A DNA stretch of 64,000 bases from Promerops cafer. Lineage: Eukaryota; Chordata; Aves; Passeriformes; Nectariniidae. The notes under the pieces are model-generated. The model worked only from the letters and a program-made list of their open reading frames with translations, made no database searches and was not told the origin of the DNA. Of the stretch, positions 10,409-21,680 are shown one piece after another. The first letter of the stretch is position 1. The number at the start of each line of letters is the position of its first letter. Where the stretch lies: the NCBI GenBank assembly GCA_013398275.1, contig VZSE01006255.1:124001-188000 (forward strand), read 5' to 3'. The translations under genes were made by a program, and so were the position numbers.

Positions 10409-10531
10409 CCACGCAGGCCCATCTGCTATCCCCAAGCCTGTAACCCTCCTTACAGGCACACTCGTAGGACCCCAGGGAATTCACACAGAAATGGTCACAG
10501 TTGCCATTATCCAGACGACATTCATCCACAT
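10409..10531 (-). CDS. MEGF6: MEGF6 exon: calcium-type EGF module 8 (last of the block)
   Basis: A 123-nt phase 1-1 exon encoding D-V-D-E-C, CDHFCVNSLGSYECAC and the closing SRWACV. Six cysteines and a full Asn-hydroxylation motif mark it as a calcium-type module. The acceptor is ctggattttctag and the donor is GTGAGT. It is the last fibrillin-type module before the cysteine-free linker exon, so it closes the rigid calcium-dependent segment of the protein. A Trp just before the final cysteine is unusual for this module type but does not disturb the spacing. Confidence 0.93.
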
Positions 10532-11398
10532 CTAGAAAATCCAGACATAAATGGTGATTAGGAACAAGTACTTCTGCTTGGAGAGCCCATGCTGTGCCCA
10601 GCTGCATCTGACAAATTATTCTATACATAAGAAAACACAATTTTTCATATGTGTTTTGGGGCTCTCCGTTTCTCTCTAGTATTGGAGGTATGAAAACATT
10701 TCAGGGCAACAGGGAGCAGATTATTTCACTGATGTTTCTGTCTCGAGTGAAAACAGATGCTTCAAGCTGTTAAGCTCAGTTGATCCTTCAGTTAGTTTGA
10801 GGGCTCTTCTTCTGTGGAAGGAGTGTTTTAACACACATCAATATACAGTGTCCATGGAGGGAGGAGGGAAAGTTTCTCTTTGCTGGCTCCTCTCCCACAT
10901 CCCCACTTCCCCACGCTGGATGCTGGGTTATTCCTGTATTCCAGCCTCACAAAATGGAAATCACACATTTGTAAAACCTTGGCAGCAAAGCTGGCATAGG
11001 GTCAGTGACTCTCATTAGGGCAGTGCCCACAAAGTCCTGCAAAGGGCTTTGACAGCATTTCTTCTACCCTGGGCTGGGACTAGTTAGACCGAGCCACTGG
11101 TACCAAAAGACTTTTGACAAAGGCATGGAATGATGCAGGACAAGTGGAAATGGCTTTAGAGGAACAGAGGGAAGGTTTAGATTGGATATTAGGAGGGAAT
11201 TCTTCCCTGTGAGGGTGGTGAGGCCCTGGTTGCCCAGAGAAGCTGTGGCTGCCCCATCCCTGGATGTGTTCCAGGCCAGACTGGACGGGGCTGGGAGCAG
11301 CCTGGGACAGTGGAAGGTGTCCGTGCCCAGGGCAGGGGTGGAATGAGATGAGCCTTAGGGTCCCTGCAGCCCAGCCCGCTCCCCGGCTCGGCGCTCAC
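10532..11398 (-). other. Intron between calcium-type modules 7 and 8
   Basis: An 867-nt phase-1 intron. The first third after the donor is largely a CR1 fragment (11128-11365). The remainder is unique. Confidence 0.85.
11128..11365 (+). mobile_element. CR1 LINE fragment next to a splice donor
   Basis: The plus strand carries GGTTTAGATTGGATATTAGG, TGTGAGGGTGGTGAGGCCCTGG, CCCAGAGAAGCTGTGGCTGCC and ends at TTAGGGTCCCT. It lacks the terminal TTCCAACCCAAACC segment and microsatellite, so it is truncated at both ends. It is antisense to MEGF6 and stops about 34 bases from the exon whose donor is at 11397-11398. Confidence 0.95.
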
Positions 11399-11521
11399 CG
11401 TGGCAGGAGCAGCCGTCGGCGCCGAGCTGGAACCCCGCCCTGCAGGCGCACTCGTAGCCCCCCGCGTAGTTGATGCAGAACTGGGAGCAGCAGGACTCCC
11501 CAGTCTCACACTCGTCCACCT
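11399..11521 (-). CDS. MEGF6: MEGF6 exon: calcium-type EGF module 7 with CC and CxC
   Basis: A 123-nt phase 1-1 exon. It begins E-V-D-E-C, then GESCCSQFCINYAGGYEC, and ends GADGCSCH. It has eight cysteines: a CC pair in the first loop and an extra cysteine close to the C-terminal one (C-S-C). The two additional residues could form a fourth disulfide. The calcium start and the C-x-N-x4-Y-x-C motif are intact. The acceptor is ctttccttgcag and the donor is GTGAGC. A CR1 fragment ends only about 34 bases into the downstream intron. The same CC arrangement is, as I recall, conserved in mammalian MEGF6. Confidence 0.94.
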
Positions 11522-11787
11522 CTGCAAGGAAAGGGCAGCACGTTCAGCCCTTGAGACACCCCGAGCTGCTGCCACAGCTCTGCTGAGAGCTTTTGTGCTG
11601 CAGCACTCACTGCTTTACACCTTCCTTCAACCACATAAACGCTGTCTGAATCCTGAATCCTGACAGCAGCTGCCTCCTGCCTTCTCCCATAGCAGCCAGG
11701 ACCCTCCACGTCCTGGGAGGGCCATCTCCTCTACAAGTCTGAGCTGCCAGCAGGGGATTTATAAAACACCAGCTGGTCTCGCTGGTG

Positions 11788-12059
11788 ACCAAGGACAGGA
11801 CCCGAGGGAATGGCTGGAGCTGTGCCAGGGAGTTTTAGGTTGGATATCAGAAAAGGTTCTTCCCCCAGAGGGTGCTGGGCACTGCCCAGGCTCCCAGGGA
11901 ATGGGCACAGCCCTGAGGCTGCCAGAGCTCCAGGAGGGTTTGGACAACACTCTCAGTGATGCACAGAGTGGGATTGTTGGGGGTGTCTGTGCAGGGCTAG
12001 GAATGGGACTCAATGATCCTTGTGTTCCCTTCCAACTCGAACATTCTATGGTTCCATGG
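11788..12059 (+). mobile_element. CR1 LINE fragment (distinct subfamily)
   Basis: The plus strand reads TTTTAGGTTGGATATCAG, CCAGAGGGTGCTGGGCACTG, GGAATGGGCACAGCCCTGAGGC, GGGACTCAATGATCCTTGTG and ends ACATTCTATGGTTCCATGG. The 'gagggtgctgggcactg' and 'cacagccctgaggctgcc' segments differ from the other copies here, pointing to another CR1 subfamily. The 3' end is complete. Confidence 0.92.
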
Positions 12060-13265
12060 AAAGAGACAACAGCCAGGACCTACCAGCCCTCAAAAACGTT
12101 CTGTTTAACAGTAACCTACATTTGACCATTTAGACTTCTTTACATTCAACCTTATTCAATCCAAACCAACAATGCTCTGATCCAACCAGGCACTTGCTGG
12201 ACAGCAGCAGCCTGCAAGGTTCAATTGTAGTTTTTGGTAACTGGTTTCCTGTTGCCTCCTCCTGCTCTGTGCCCGCTCAGAAATTGGTATCATTGACACC
12301 ACTGTTCTGGTGATGAGATAGGAGAGCTGAGCTGTTATCTGTGCACTGCAGGCTCCTGGCTGCTGTCAGGCTGCTGAGCAGGTCAGTGGCCATCCAAGGG
12401 CCACCTTGTCAATGCTGAGTCTGCAAAATGCTTCTGAACGTGGCCTGGCTGAGCAGCTGCAGATGGGAAAGGTCAGTGTCTCAATTAACCTTGGAAGGAG
12501 CACCAACTTTATGAGGAAACACGGACAGGAGAGAGAAAATGTAATTAATCAATCGAGGTGAGGAGGTCAGTGTGAAAATGATTAATGCAGGTTATTTGAC
12601 GGCAGTGTTTTCCAGAAATGTCACAAGCTGAGGTCCTCTGCAGTACATCAGGAGACGCCTCGCTCTCGGTTCCAGCAACAGCCCCTTGTTTGTGTAGGAA
12701 TGCCAAATCTGCATCCAACAAAAAGGAGGTTTTTGCTGTTAAGAGCAACTTTTTATGTCCTCAGCCTTCCTCTGTGTTCTCCCCCTTCCCTTGCTGTGTC
12801 TGGAGTATCTGCTTCCCTCTGAAATGCCCAGCAGCAGGTCACTGAGCTGGGCTGTGGGCAGGAGGCTGCTTTGCCTCCTGTCAGCTGTACAGACAAGACT
12901 GTGTAACCCACCCACCCCTGTGAAGCTTTGGCTCCAAATCTGCCTCCCAAACTTTTTCTGTTTTGCTTTTTAAGCTCCATCATCACCCGCCCTTGCAGCC
13001 CTCAGTGCTTCCCTCCTCCCCTGCTCCTCCTCTCTCCTGCACTTGGCTTTTTTTCCTTGCAAGACTCCTTTTGTCTGTAATGCCTCACACTCATCAGTGT
13101 TCCCACTCTCCACCTCTTCTCATCATCTCATATCTCACTACACTGCTTTGTGGTGCCTGCTCCTTTTTCCATCCCCCCTCTCTTCCTGGCTATTCTTAAA
13201 AATTGTAATGGCATAGTGACAGCAAGCCCAAAGCAGAATGAGATACAGTTTGCATGGCAAAAGTC

Positions 13266-13313
13266 ATAAACAAAACAAAAACACAAAACAAACATATACA
13301 CATACACAAAAAA
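13266..13313 (+). repeat. A-rich simple repeat (AAAAC/CATACA)
   Basis: Low-complexity run of CAAAA and ACATACAC units on the plus strand. Confidence 0.9.
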
Positions 13314-13843
13314 ATTTCATAGTAGAATTGCTTAAAACGTGAATGAATTTTAAGCTCTTGTCTCGAAATAAACCCAAATCAAACTCTGTTGCTTTCACCT
13401 CCCAAGTGAGACTTCTCACAGGCAGAAGTGTAACCTCATCACTGAGCAGATCTGATGGAAACACAGCAGCTCTGGAGCACGAAGTGGAGTTTGTGCATGA
13501 AGCACTTCGGAGCAGTTGTGCTGCTGCTCCCAGCCACAGCTGACCTCCTCCCAGCCACCAGCTGAGAAGGGAAACAGAGTCAGGTCTGTCTGTGATGCCT
13601 GGGCTGCCCATGGTAACAGGTCAGGCACTGGGGTCACTTCCACTCCCTCCCCTCCTTAGTGACCCATCCCAGCGAGCTCCCGGAGCCAGGCAAGCTGGAG
13701 CAGCGCTAGGGGAGCGCCGGAGGACGGCGTTAATTAACACCTGCAGAAGGAGGGAAGGCACGGGGAGGCGTTTCCCTGAGCACAGCTCTCCCGCAGGCTC
13801 CCTGGGCCCTTCCACACCTGCTCCCTGCCCCGGCACGGGTTAC

Positions 13844-13981
13844 CTGAGCAGGTTTTGCCGTCCCCGCCGAGGCGGTGGCCGCGGTCGCAGGAGCAGCGCG
13901 GCCCCGCCGCCGTGTGCTCGCAGCGGTGCTCGCAGCCGCCGTTCCCGTCCCGGCAGCTGTCCACAATTTCCATCTCGATGC
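13844..13981 (-). CDS. MEGF6: MEGF6 exon: EGF module 6 with IEMEIVDSC start
   Basis: A 138-nt phase 1-1 exon, five codons longer than its neighbours because it begins with a short spacer (I-E-M-E-I-V-D-S-C) before the first EGF cysteine. It continues CRDGNGGCEHRC and CSCDRGHRLGGDGKTCS, with six cysteines. The hydroxylation motif is absent (CEHTAAGPRC). The acceptor is tttctctgcaag and the donor is GTAACC, which is weaker than average. An I-E-x-E-I-V spacer at this place is one of the features I associate with MEGF6. The exon is CpG-rich, as is common in G+C-rich bird exons. Confidence 0.93.
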
Positions 13982-16536
13982 CTTGCAGAGAAATAAATCA
14001 AAAGGATGTTAAAAAGCAAGCCCGGGGGGGAGGCACTGGAGGACCAGCCTGCTGTAAAACAGCAGCCATGAGTGCTGCAGCAGTGAGTATAATCAGCTCA
14101 CAGCCCCCCCAGAAGAGCAGGCTTTGGAGTCACTGAGCTCCAGGTGTTCGTGTCAGAACGGGGGATGCTCTCAAATTCAGCCATGTGAAGCTGGTTCAGT
14201 GTTCAGCAGCCACCTGCTACAGGCGCCTTCCCAGGTTTCCTCAGGTTTATGCTTTGTTTGGACACAGTGCTTGCCCCAAAGGAGGAGCAGAGCCATCTCA
14301 GGAGCCCAGCTGGTGCCCCTCAACCCAGCCTGAGGCACTTCCCGAAGGGCAGCTTTGAGTTCTGCACGGGAATGGCAAAGAGCTGGGTTCTGACACATCC
14401 CCCAAACACAAAGGCATCGAAACTTCCTCAGCGGAGTCCTGCTGGTGAAATGGACACCCAACCACAATGCAAAACTATCTCCAGGTTTTGGTTCTTGCAT
14501 GTCCCTTCCAGGGGGACACAGCAGCTCCTCTGCTGAGACTTTGTCACCTACAGCTCAGACAGGGTGGTACAGTGCCACTGCCAGCCCCCTTTGCCCTGAC
14601 AGCCTTCCATGCCCTCCTCATGTGGCTGCACTGGACAGTCCTCAGGACATCTTGTCCATTTTCAATTTCCAATATTTTTTCACATAAAAAAGGGGACACA
14701 TGGCCACCTCATTCCCACCCAGCTACTTCATCAGATGATTTCTCCAGGATGAAAAGAAACCATAGGGTCAGCTATAAAGTTTTTCATGCTTGCCAGCTTG
14801 TTTTGTTACAGAGCTATTTAGAGAGGAAACAATTTCTCTTATTATGTAGGGAAACTGAGAAACACTCCTCCTGAAGCAGCCACTGTACTTCCAGAAACAC
14901 CCCAGCTCAGAGTGGTGGCCATCAGACCTGGCACAGAACTTCCCCAGACACATCTGTGTTGGTGGGCTCTGGTCCTACCCCCTCTTTGTGCTCCCAGGGA
15001 GCAACCTGCTTTTCAACAAGAAATGTAATTCCAGCTGGAAGAGGGTATAAATTAAGAGAATAAATATCTCTACATCTCACGTATATTGTGATTATTTGCA
15101 CCAGGGAGAAGAAATCGTGTCTCCTGCCCAGTGTGTTAAGCTGGGATTTAGTAAACCTAGCAATTAAATGCACAATCTGACTTTATACACAGCCTTCATC
15201 ATTTACTTTGTCTCAGTTCTTCATCAGTAAAACTGAAATACCAGCTCTTCCCCAGCCACTGGGGAAATGAAAGAATAAACAAAGATTGTAAATTGCTCAA
15301 ACACTGGGATAATCCTGTCCATAAATATATGCAGAATGTTTTTATTTTTATTGTTTGCTCTGCAATATTGTACATGAGGCACATACAATCACCATCCCCT
15401 GAGATCTGCTGAACATCCAGAAAAAATATTATCAGAAAAGCACAATGAAATCTAAGTGGTCTAAACCTCTTTTTTATGCCTATGACAGAGGATTCCATAT
15501 CTATATAATAATCACATTTCCTCTGCCATTGCACCACTCACAGTTCCCCATCACCTATGAAATAACTCTCCAGGATGTCTCTCACATAATTGGGTTTTAT
15601 TTTTAATGTATGTTAATGCCTTGAAACTGGATTTCATTCTTAATAACTATTTCTTACACACACATTCTTAAATAAAGCACTCATTCTCTGGCATGCAGCA
15701 TGTTTTCCTAAGGAAGCTCTGCTGAAAGCTCTTGCACAGTATTATTAGATTGAATGATCTTTGCCCACCTCTCTGCTAAAACAGGTCATGCTTTTGTCTG
15801 CATTCCAGGGAGCTTATGTTAGGTCCACAATAACCCCAGCTCTTCCACATCACCTCCTTTATTAATCAAAATTTGCCCTCAAGGGCAGGCCAGGGATCAC
15901 CTATCAGCTAACAGCACTGGGAGTCAGTCCCCTCTCCAGAAAAGCTGCGTTGATTAAGAAACCCCGCTGGCAAGAGGTGAGCATGTGAGGAAAGACAACA
16001 GGGCTCGCCTTAGTTTGGGAAGTTTGAGTTGTTTAACTATTTTTTTCATCCCAAATCTCTCTTTTTTGTTGCCTTTTTTTTTTTTTTTTTTTTAAAGCAT
16101 CCTCTTAATAGTGTCAGTAATCTCAGGACAAACATAAGCAAACCCAGACAGGTAAAGACAAAAGCAGAAAATCATGTTGGTTTTCTCTTGCATCAGGTCT
16201 GTAAGAAAGCTGGGAGGAGGAGGAGGGCAGGGATGAATACATTTCACACAACAGCAGCATTCTGGTAGCTCTGCAGCAGAATTCACCAGACTCTGAAGAT
16301 AAACCAACAGGGCTATTTGCTCTTTGAAAGGCAGCAATTAAGGTCTGTGAACACAGGCTTAGGAACGTGTCACCCTGCAAACCCAGCAGCAGCAGCAGAG
16401 GAAGAAAACAGCATTAAGCTTGAGCTTTTGCATACACTTATTCTGCTGGGAATGCTAATCCCAGAGAATCAGAAGCCAGGCCTAGCAGGGAGCAGAGGGA
16501 AGAGGCTGAAGAGCACAGCTGTGCAGGGTCACTTAC
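13982..16536 (-). other. Intron between calcium-type modules 5 and 6
   Basis: A 2,555-nt phase-1 intron of unique sequence with a T-run at 16074-16093. A short block near 15845-16000 (motifs such as GTTGATTAAG and GATCACCTATCAG) looks less random than its surroundings, but this is only an impression. Confidence 0.8.
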
Positions 16537-16659
16537 GGTAGCACTGCCGCCCGTCCGCCCCCAGCTCGAAGCCGGGGCTGCAGGCACAGCTGAAGGAGCC
16601 CGGGGTGTTCACACAGCGATGGGCACACCTGGCTCTGCCCTCTGCACACTCATCAACGT
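16537..16659 (-). CDS. MEGF6: MEGF6 exon: calcium-type EGF module 5
   Basis: A 123-nt phase 1-1 exon encoding D-V-D-E-C at the start, CAHRCVNTPGSFSCAC in the middle and GADGRQCY at the end. Six cysteines are in cbEGF spacing, and C-V-N-T-P-G-S-F-S-C is a textbook Asn-hydroxylation motif, so calcium binding is expected. The acceptor is ctgtgcttgcag and the donor is GTAAGT. The exon is strongly G+C-rich against an A+T-rich intron. The final codon is split with the next exon, giving Arg at the junction. Confidence 0.95.
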
Positions 16660-18586
16660 CTGCAAGCACAGAGAAAGTCGTTCAGCTGGATAGTGAAATG
16701 AAAAATCATGCTGCTCTACATGGACGTGGCTGCGTTTCCAAATATCTGCTGAACGGATTATCCTGGTGTCAGCCTAGAAAGGACAGCACCCGATGAACCC
16801 AGAACATTATACTCACATTATTCTTCTTCTGAGCACCATTGACCTTGAACTTCTCAGTGTGAACATTTACAGTACCAAACACTATATCTGCAGTATCAGC
16901 CAAAGCAACTTATTTATTATTCTTGTAAAAAGAGCAATGGCAAAAGAAGACCTCGCGTGAAGAACTCAGAAGAAACTTCCAAAACTGAAATTATCACCAC
17001 GTCCTCCAAGCCATTACAGTTAAATTAATGGAACAGGAAATAGCTGATTATTTTCTGAATGTCAAATGATCTGGATTAAGTGGTGGTTGAGTTTCAGCAG
17101 GGACAATGGAGACAGATCATCCCTGAATGCAGCTGCTTCTACAGCAGTGCAGTGGGGAGGCACCTGCTGCAACCACAGCAGCTTCACCACCCCTGGGAGG
17201 AAAGAAGAGGTGCAGAGCCTTAAGTGGGGAGGCTGCTCTTCCCTCAGTCCTCTGTCAAGCAGACTGCTCCTCAGCTTCACACTTGCTGGTCTGTATTCTG
17301 GAGTTAAATGCCCCCAAAGGTGTCCATCTTCCTAAAATCTCAGTGGAACATAAATGTACTTTTAAGGAGTAATTATTTAAAAAAACCCCAAAAAACAAAC
17401 CCACAAAAATTTATACTAAATGCAGCTGCACAGAACACCGACCTCTATGTAAAGACTGATGCCACACATGGCAACCCCCTGCTGCATCTCCTGTTCCTTC
17501 TCATTCTGACATCTTTCTGGCAAAATACAGATTATTTATTGCACCGATCCTGGGTCAGTGTTGTGAAAATGGCAGGGAGCAATCTGATGTGCAGCTCTTC
17601 ACTTCTTATCCCAGAGAGCCACTTCCTGACAGTTCTGTCCCTCCACATGTGCTGTGCCCAGTGCTGTGCTCATGGCCCTGCACTTGAGCACAAGGAGCTT
17701 GATGGATGCAATCAGGCTCCTTGCAAAGAGAGGCCCCAGGCAGTGCAAACACCACACACTGGCTCATGAAAATTTCAGGACAAATGGCTGTGAAGCAGCC
17801 ATGGGAGCAGCTGCTGCTTAGAATAAAATGGGTTATTCCTCCTTTTTCTCTAATTGTCAGTTTGTGAGTACACCGTGCTGGCCAACGCTGTAAATATTCT
17901 TTTCTCTTCTTCTTTTTAAAAAGAAAAGTAAAAAGTTGAACCACAGCCACCATCCTGCACAGGTTTCTTCCTGTCCTACATCTAATAGCTGAAGTATGAC
18001 ACTTCAGCTGCCCTCTGTCTCCTTCCACCTCAGTTTTCAGAGAGTCAAACAACAGCTTGAATTTTGCAAAAGGCATTGAGTAACTTCTAGGAGAAAAAAA
18101 CAATAATTGTATATCCATGGTAAGACACACTGCTTAATGATTCAAAAGATTGTTGCCATGAGGCTGGGGAGAAAATTTGTTCCAATATATAACACTGCAA
18201 CTTAACTCAGTGATTCAGTTCATACATAAATCAACGGAAATGTCAATGTGTAACTGAGATAAAAGAACAACAGGCTGACCCTGCTGCTAAACCCACTGTT
18301 GTTTCCATCCACTCATTATCAGTACATTATTTGAAATTAAGTTTTTATAGTTTTTATTATAGTTTTTATCTTCAATAATTACTCATGAGTAATTCCACTA
18401 AGAGAGAATCACTAAGATGTGCCATTCTACTCACAGAAGGGCTCACAGGCAACTGAGTAAAATACTCAGGGTAGAGAGTAAATAGTTTGAAAGGCACCCA
18501 GAACCCTTTATATGAGACAATGATTTACATATTGGCAAGATTTCGGCCAAGTTTTCAAAAGAAGAGTGTCAAATTAGTGTGTGTGT

Positions 18587-18627
<41 letters not shown>

Positions 18628-19296
18628 AATATATATATATATACACACACCCTGATCCTGACTTGGCTGTGAAAAATCTGTGCACCATTAAGTCCACGAA
18701 TGCTTTTTATTTCATAAAACTGCTAAACTATCTTCCAAGAGTTTCACTGAAAGAGAAAAGCAGGTATTTTGATCTCTAATTCCCCCAAATTTCGTGTCAG
18801 AAATGCTACAGATTCTTTTGACAACCCCAGACTAAATGCAGGACTTCAGAATTCAACTTTTTAAGCTCCTCTCTTTGGAAATCTTACACATCATGACTTC
18901 TTCCTTCACAGTAGTTTCTCCATTAATATGGAAACAGTTCTCCAGCTTTTAAAAAGCCCTTTGAATTCTAAATAGGTGTTCAGTGACCTGGTTCAGAGTT
19001 TTACTTGAACCAATTTTCCAGGAGCTGTATCTGGGACATTATTTTAAAGGGACCCTACAAGAATAACACTACAGCATTCACAAATCCAGTTGCTAGAAAG
19101 CATGACTTAGGAGATCACAGAGGAATTTTCATCACTAAAAAAGTCCTTCAAGACTGATGTGAATATCACAGAGAGAAATGCTGTTTCAAAATGCACACAG
19201 ATATTTGTATAACATATTCCTTTCCACTCACAGCTCAGTAAGCCCAGAGCACTGATTAATAACTTTCTTCACAATAAAGAGTCCAGAGTTTCTTAC
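16660..19296 (-). other. Intron between calcium-type modules 4 and 5
   Basis: A 2,637-nt phase-1 intron. The only clear feature is the composite dinucleotide repeat at 18577-18650. Confidence 0.85.
18577..18650 (+). repeat. Composite (GT)n(AT)n(AC)n microsatellite
   Basis: About 16 GT units with one interruption, then two blocks of AT units separated by AAAT, then four AC units. The order GT-AT-AC makes it partly self-complementary, so it could fold as a hairpin. Confidence 0.96.
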
Positions 19297-19419
19297 CTAA
19301 ACAGGACTTCTTGTCTGCAGAAAGAGAATGCCCTGGATGACACTCGCATTTTGCAATTCCTCTCTCATTCTGACAGATTTGTGAGCATCCTCCATTCCCA
19401 CTTGTGCAGGGGTCTATCA
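19297..19419 (-). CDS. MEGF6: MEGF6 exon: EGF module 4 (no DxDE calcium start)
   Basis: A 123-nt phase 1-1 exon. The module starts V-I-D-P-C and reads GNGGCSQICQNERGIAKC, then CHPGHSLSADKKSCL. It has six cysteines in EGF spacing but lacks both the acidic calcium start and the aromatic residue of the hydroxylation motif, so calcium binding is doubtful. The acceptor is aattggtttcag and the donor is GTAAGA. It is more A+T-rich than the other exons of the array. Together with the preceding exon it forms a pair of non-classical modules inside the calcium-type block, which is characteristic of MEGF6. Confidence 0.93.
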
Positions 19420-20785
19420 CTGAAACCAATTAGAGCACACTGTCAACTGAAAGGTCACTTTTTGCCTGGAAATGGTCTTACCTGCCATTGTTACAACTAA
19501 TGACGAAGTAGCTGTAAGAGATTAGACTGGGAAAAAATGTGACAGCATCTGGTGAGTAAAGCTGCTGTTTTTCTGGATGCTCTTTGTTGCTGGACAACAT
19601 TTTTCACAGAGCAGCAACGAGGCTTTAAACAGCAGGAAGCCCAGCTTATATTATATTGGAAGTAGGACAAAAAAAGTACATTTTATTGTTATTTTGCTAT
19701 ACCTGAACAGATTTCAAGAGTTCTCTAAACAACAGCAATTAGCACTCCAGTATGTGTGAATCCATAAACACACACAATGATGGAGTTCACCACAAAACAA
19801 TGAATATTTAAAAGGCTCGAGGGGAAATAAACACTGAAGAGCCCCCAAAGACATCTTTCAGTCTATAAACATATGCCATTCATGTTGTACATCAAGGCTT
19901 TTTCCTCTTCTTGAACAATAACATACCTTTTCAAGGATAAGCTGCTCTAAGTGGCAAGTACTTAGAAAAACTTTTATGAAGTTTTGTGCAAATGGCAGCT
20001 ACAGAAGCCTCCATCTCGAAGATATCACTGTGTTTTATGGGTTTATTTTTGAACATGTACCTGCTGGAAGCATACTGCCCAAATAGAGACATGGCACACC
20101 CCAAAACAGACCTACCACGACTGTTCAGACAGGTCTGACTCGGGTTAAGGTCTGACATTCTGCACCAGGCTGAGGTTTTGCTTTGGAGCACTCGTTACAC
20201 CAAATTCTGGTGAATAACATTCCACAGGCAAATTTGGAGGACACCTTGAAAATGTGTCCTCTAGAGTTCTGCTTAGCTTTGAATAAAACTTCTTCAAAGC
20301 TATACTCGTTTCCCTACAATTCCAGCTCTGATTCAGTTTTAGCATTTTACTAATTACTGACTGATTTGAGACAGATGACCGATATTAATATTCCTCACTT
20401 GCCCTGCTCTGTACAAGCCAGCTTCTCTCAGAGCCCCAGAGGAAAGTCACCATCAGTTCAACAACACTGGAGTCAGGGTTTGAGGAACCCCAGGGAGGGG
20501 CTGAAGGAGTTTTGCTCTGGACCTGGCTGCTTTGCTCTTCCACTGCCTACGCAGGAGAAGGGAACAGGAGAGAAAAACCTCAACTTCATGTGGATTTAAA
20601 TATGGGGCAGGGCTTTGTTTGTCAGTTTTCTGTGCAGCCAAGTGGCATTTTGTGCCACCATTTGGTGAAGCAGGAAGCTGCCACAGAACATCCTCAAACT
20701 CCCTCATGTCACCTCCTGCCATCTCGAGAACACACAACGCACAAACCGTTCCAGTCTGCAGGGCTGAGCTTCACTTGACAGTATC

Positions 20786-20813
20786 AAAAAAAAAAAAAAT
20801 AAAAAAAAAAAAA
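20786..20813 (+). repeat. Interrupted poly-A run
   Basis: Fourteen A, one T, thirteen A. No recognisable retroposon body precedes it. Confidence 0.9.
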
Positions 20814-21529
20814 GCATGGTTAGGGATGTAGAACTGAAATTGGACTTCTGACACGATAGGTTGCAAATAGGTTTCCAAGGAACAGCAGCACTTCATCGTG
20901 CATGACACTTCCAAGGCTGACAACTTGGCTCTGCAGCTCGACAATTTGCGGTCTACAAAGGATTTAGCTCCAAGCAAGAACTCACTCCTTGCTGATATGA
21001 AATATTGAGTTATTTGCCGATTCCTTTTCTATTTGGGTAAATTAAATGAAATCACTATCAAACAGCATCTGTTAAACCTGCATATTATGAAGGTTTTCAG
21101 AGCAGCTAAAGCTTTAATTTGAGAATGATTACAGCACGGCGTAAAGCTTGTAATGCTCTGTGACATGACAACAGGCAAACAACAAATTACATGGTAGATG
21201 TTAGTAAAACATAGTAATTCAAATAAAGGTAGCAGCCTTGGAAGTCCTTGGATGAGGTAAGTTTGTAAAGGAAAGATCTTCAGGACATAAGGCAGGCAAG
21301 TCATGATTGACTTGCTTTCCAGTGATATGTATGTTCCTGTTAGGAGCAGGTTTCAGGAAAAGCCAAAAATAACTCATTAGTGTTCTTTTTTCACACATTT
21401 GCCTCTTCCTGGTTCGTTTAATAACTTCAGTAGATAACAGACTCCATCCTACAAAGCTCTACTCCAAGCTGTTAAACACTATGGTGAAAAATTTACTGGC
21501 ATGGTTTCATTTCCCAGGTGCCTCAGGAC

Positions 21530-21680
21530 ACAGAATCCCAGAATGGTTTGGGGTGGAAGGGACCTTAAAGCTCATCCAGCTCCACTCTCTGCCATGGGCA
21601 TGGAATCCTTTCACTGTCCCAGGTTGCTCAAAGCCCCATCCAGCCTGGCCTTGGACACTTCCAGGGATCCAGGGACAGAC
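21530..21680 (-). mobile_element. CR1 LINE fragment (short 3' tail)
   Basis: The plus strand shows cagaatcccagaatggtttg, GGAAGGGACCTTAAAGCTCATCC, TTGCTCAAAGCCCCATCCAGCC and CTTGGACACTTCCAGGGATCC, the inverted CR1 3' end. It is strongly 5'-truncated and in the same sense as MEGF6. Confidence 0.94.

Larger units (their letters stand above)
11522..13843 (-). other. Intron between calcium-type modules 6 and 7
   Basis: A 2,322-nt phase-1 intron. It holds a CR1 copy at 11788-12059. From 12960 to 13200 the plus strand is pyrimidine-rich, and an A-rich stretch lies at 13266-13313. No coding signal is seen elsewhere. Confidence 0.85.

Noticed and set aside
17606..18130. 174-codon minus-strand open frame
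   Set aside because: No domain or signal peptide, contains a lysine run from an A-rich stretch, and has no splice support. Considered chance.
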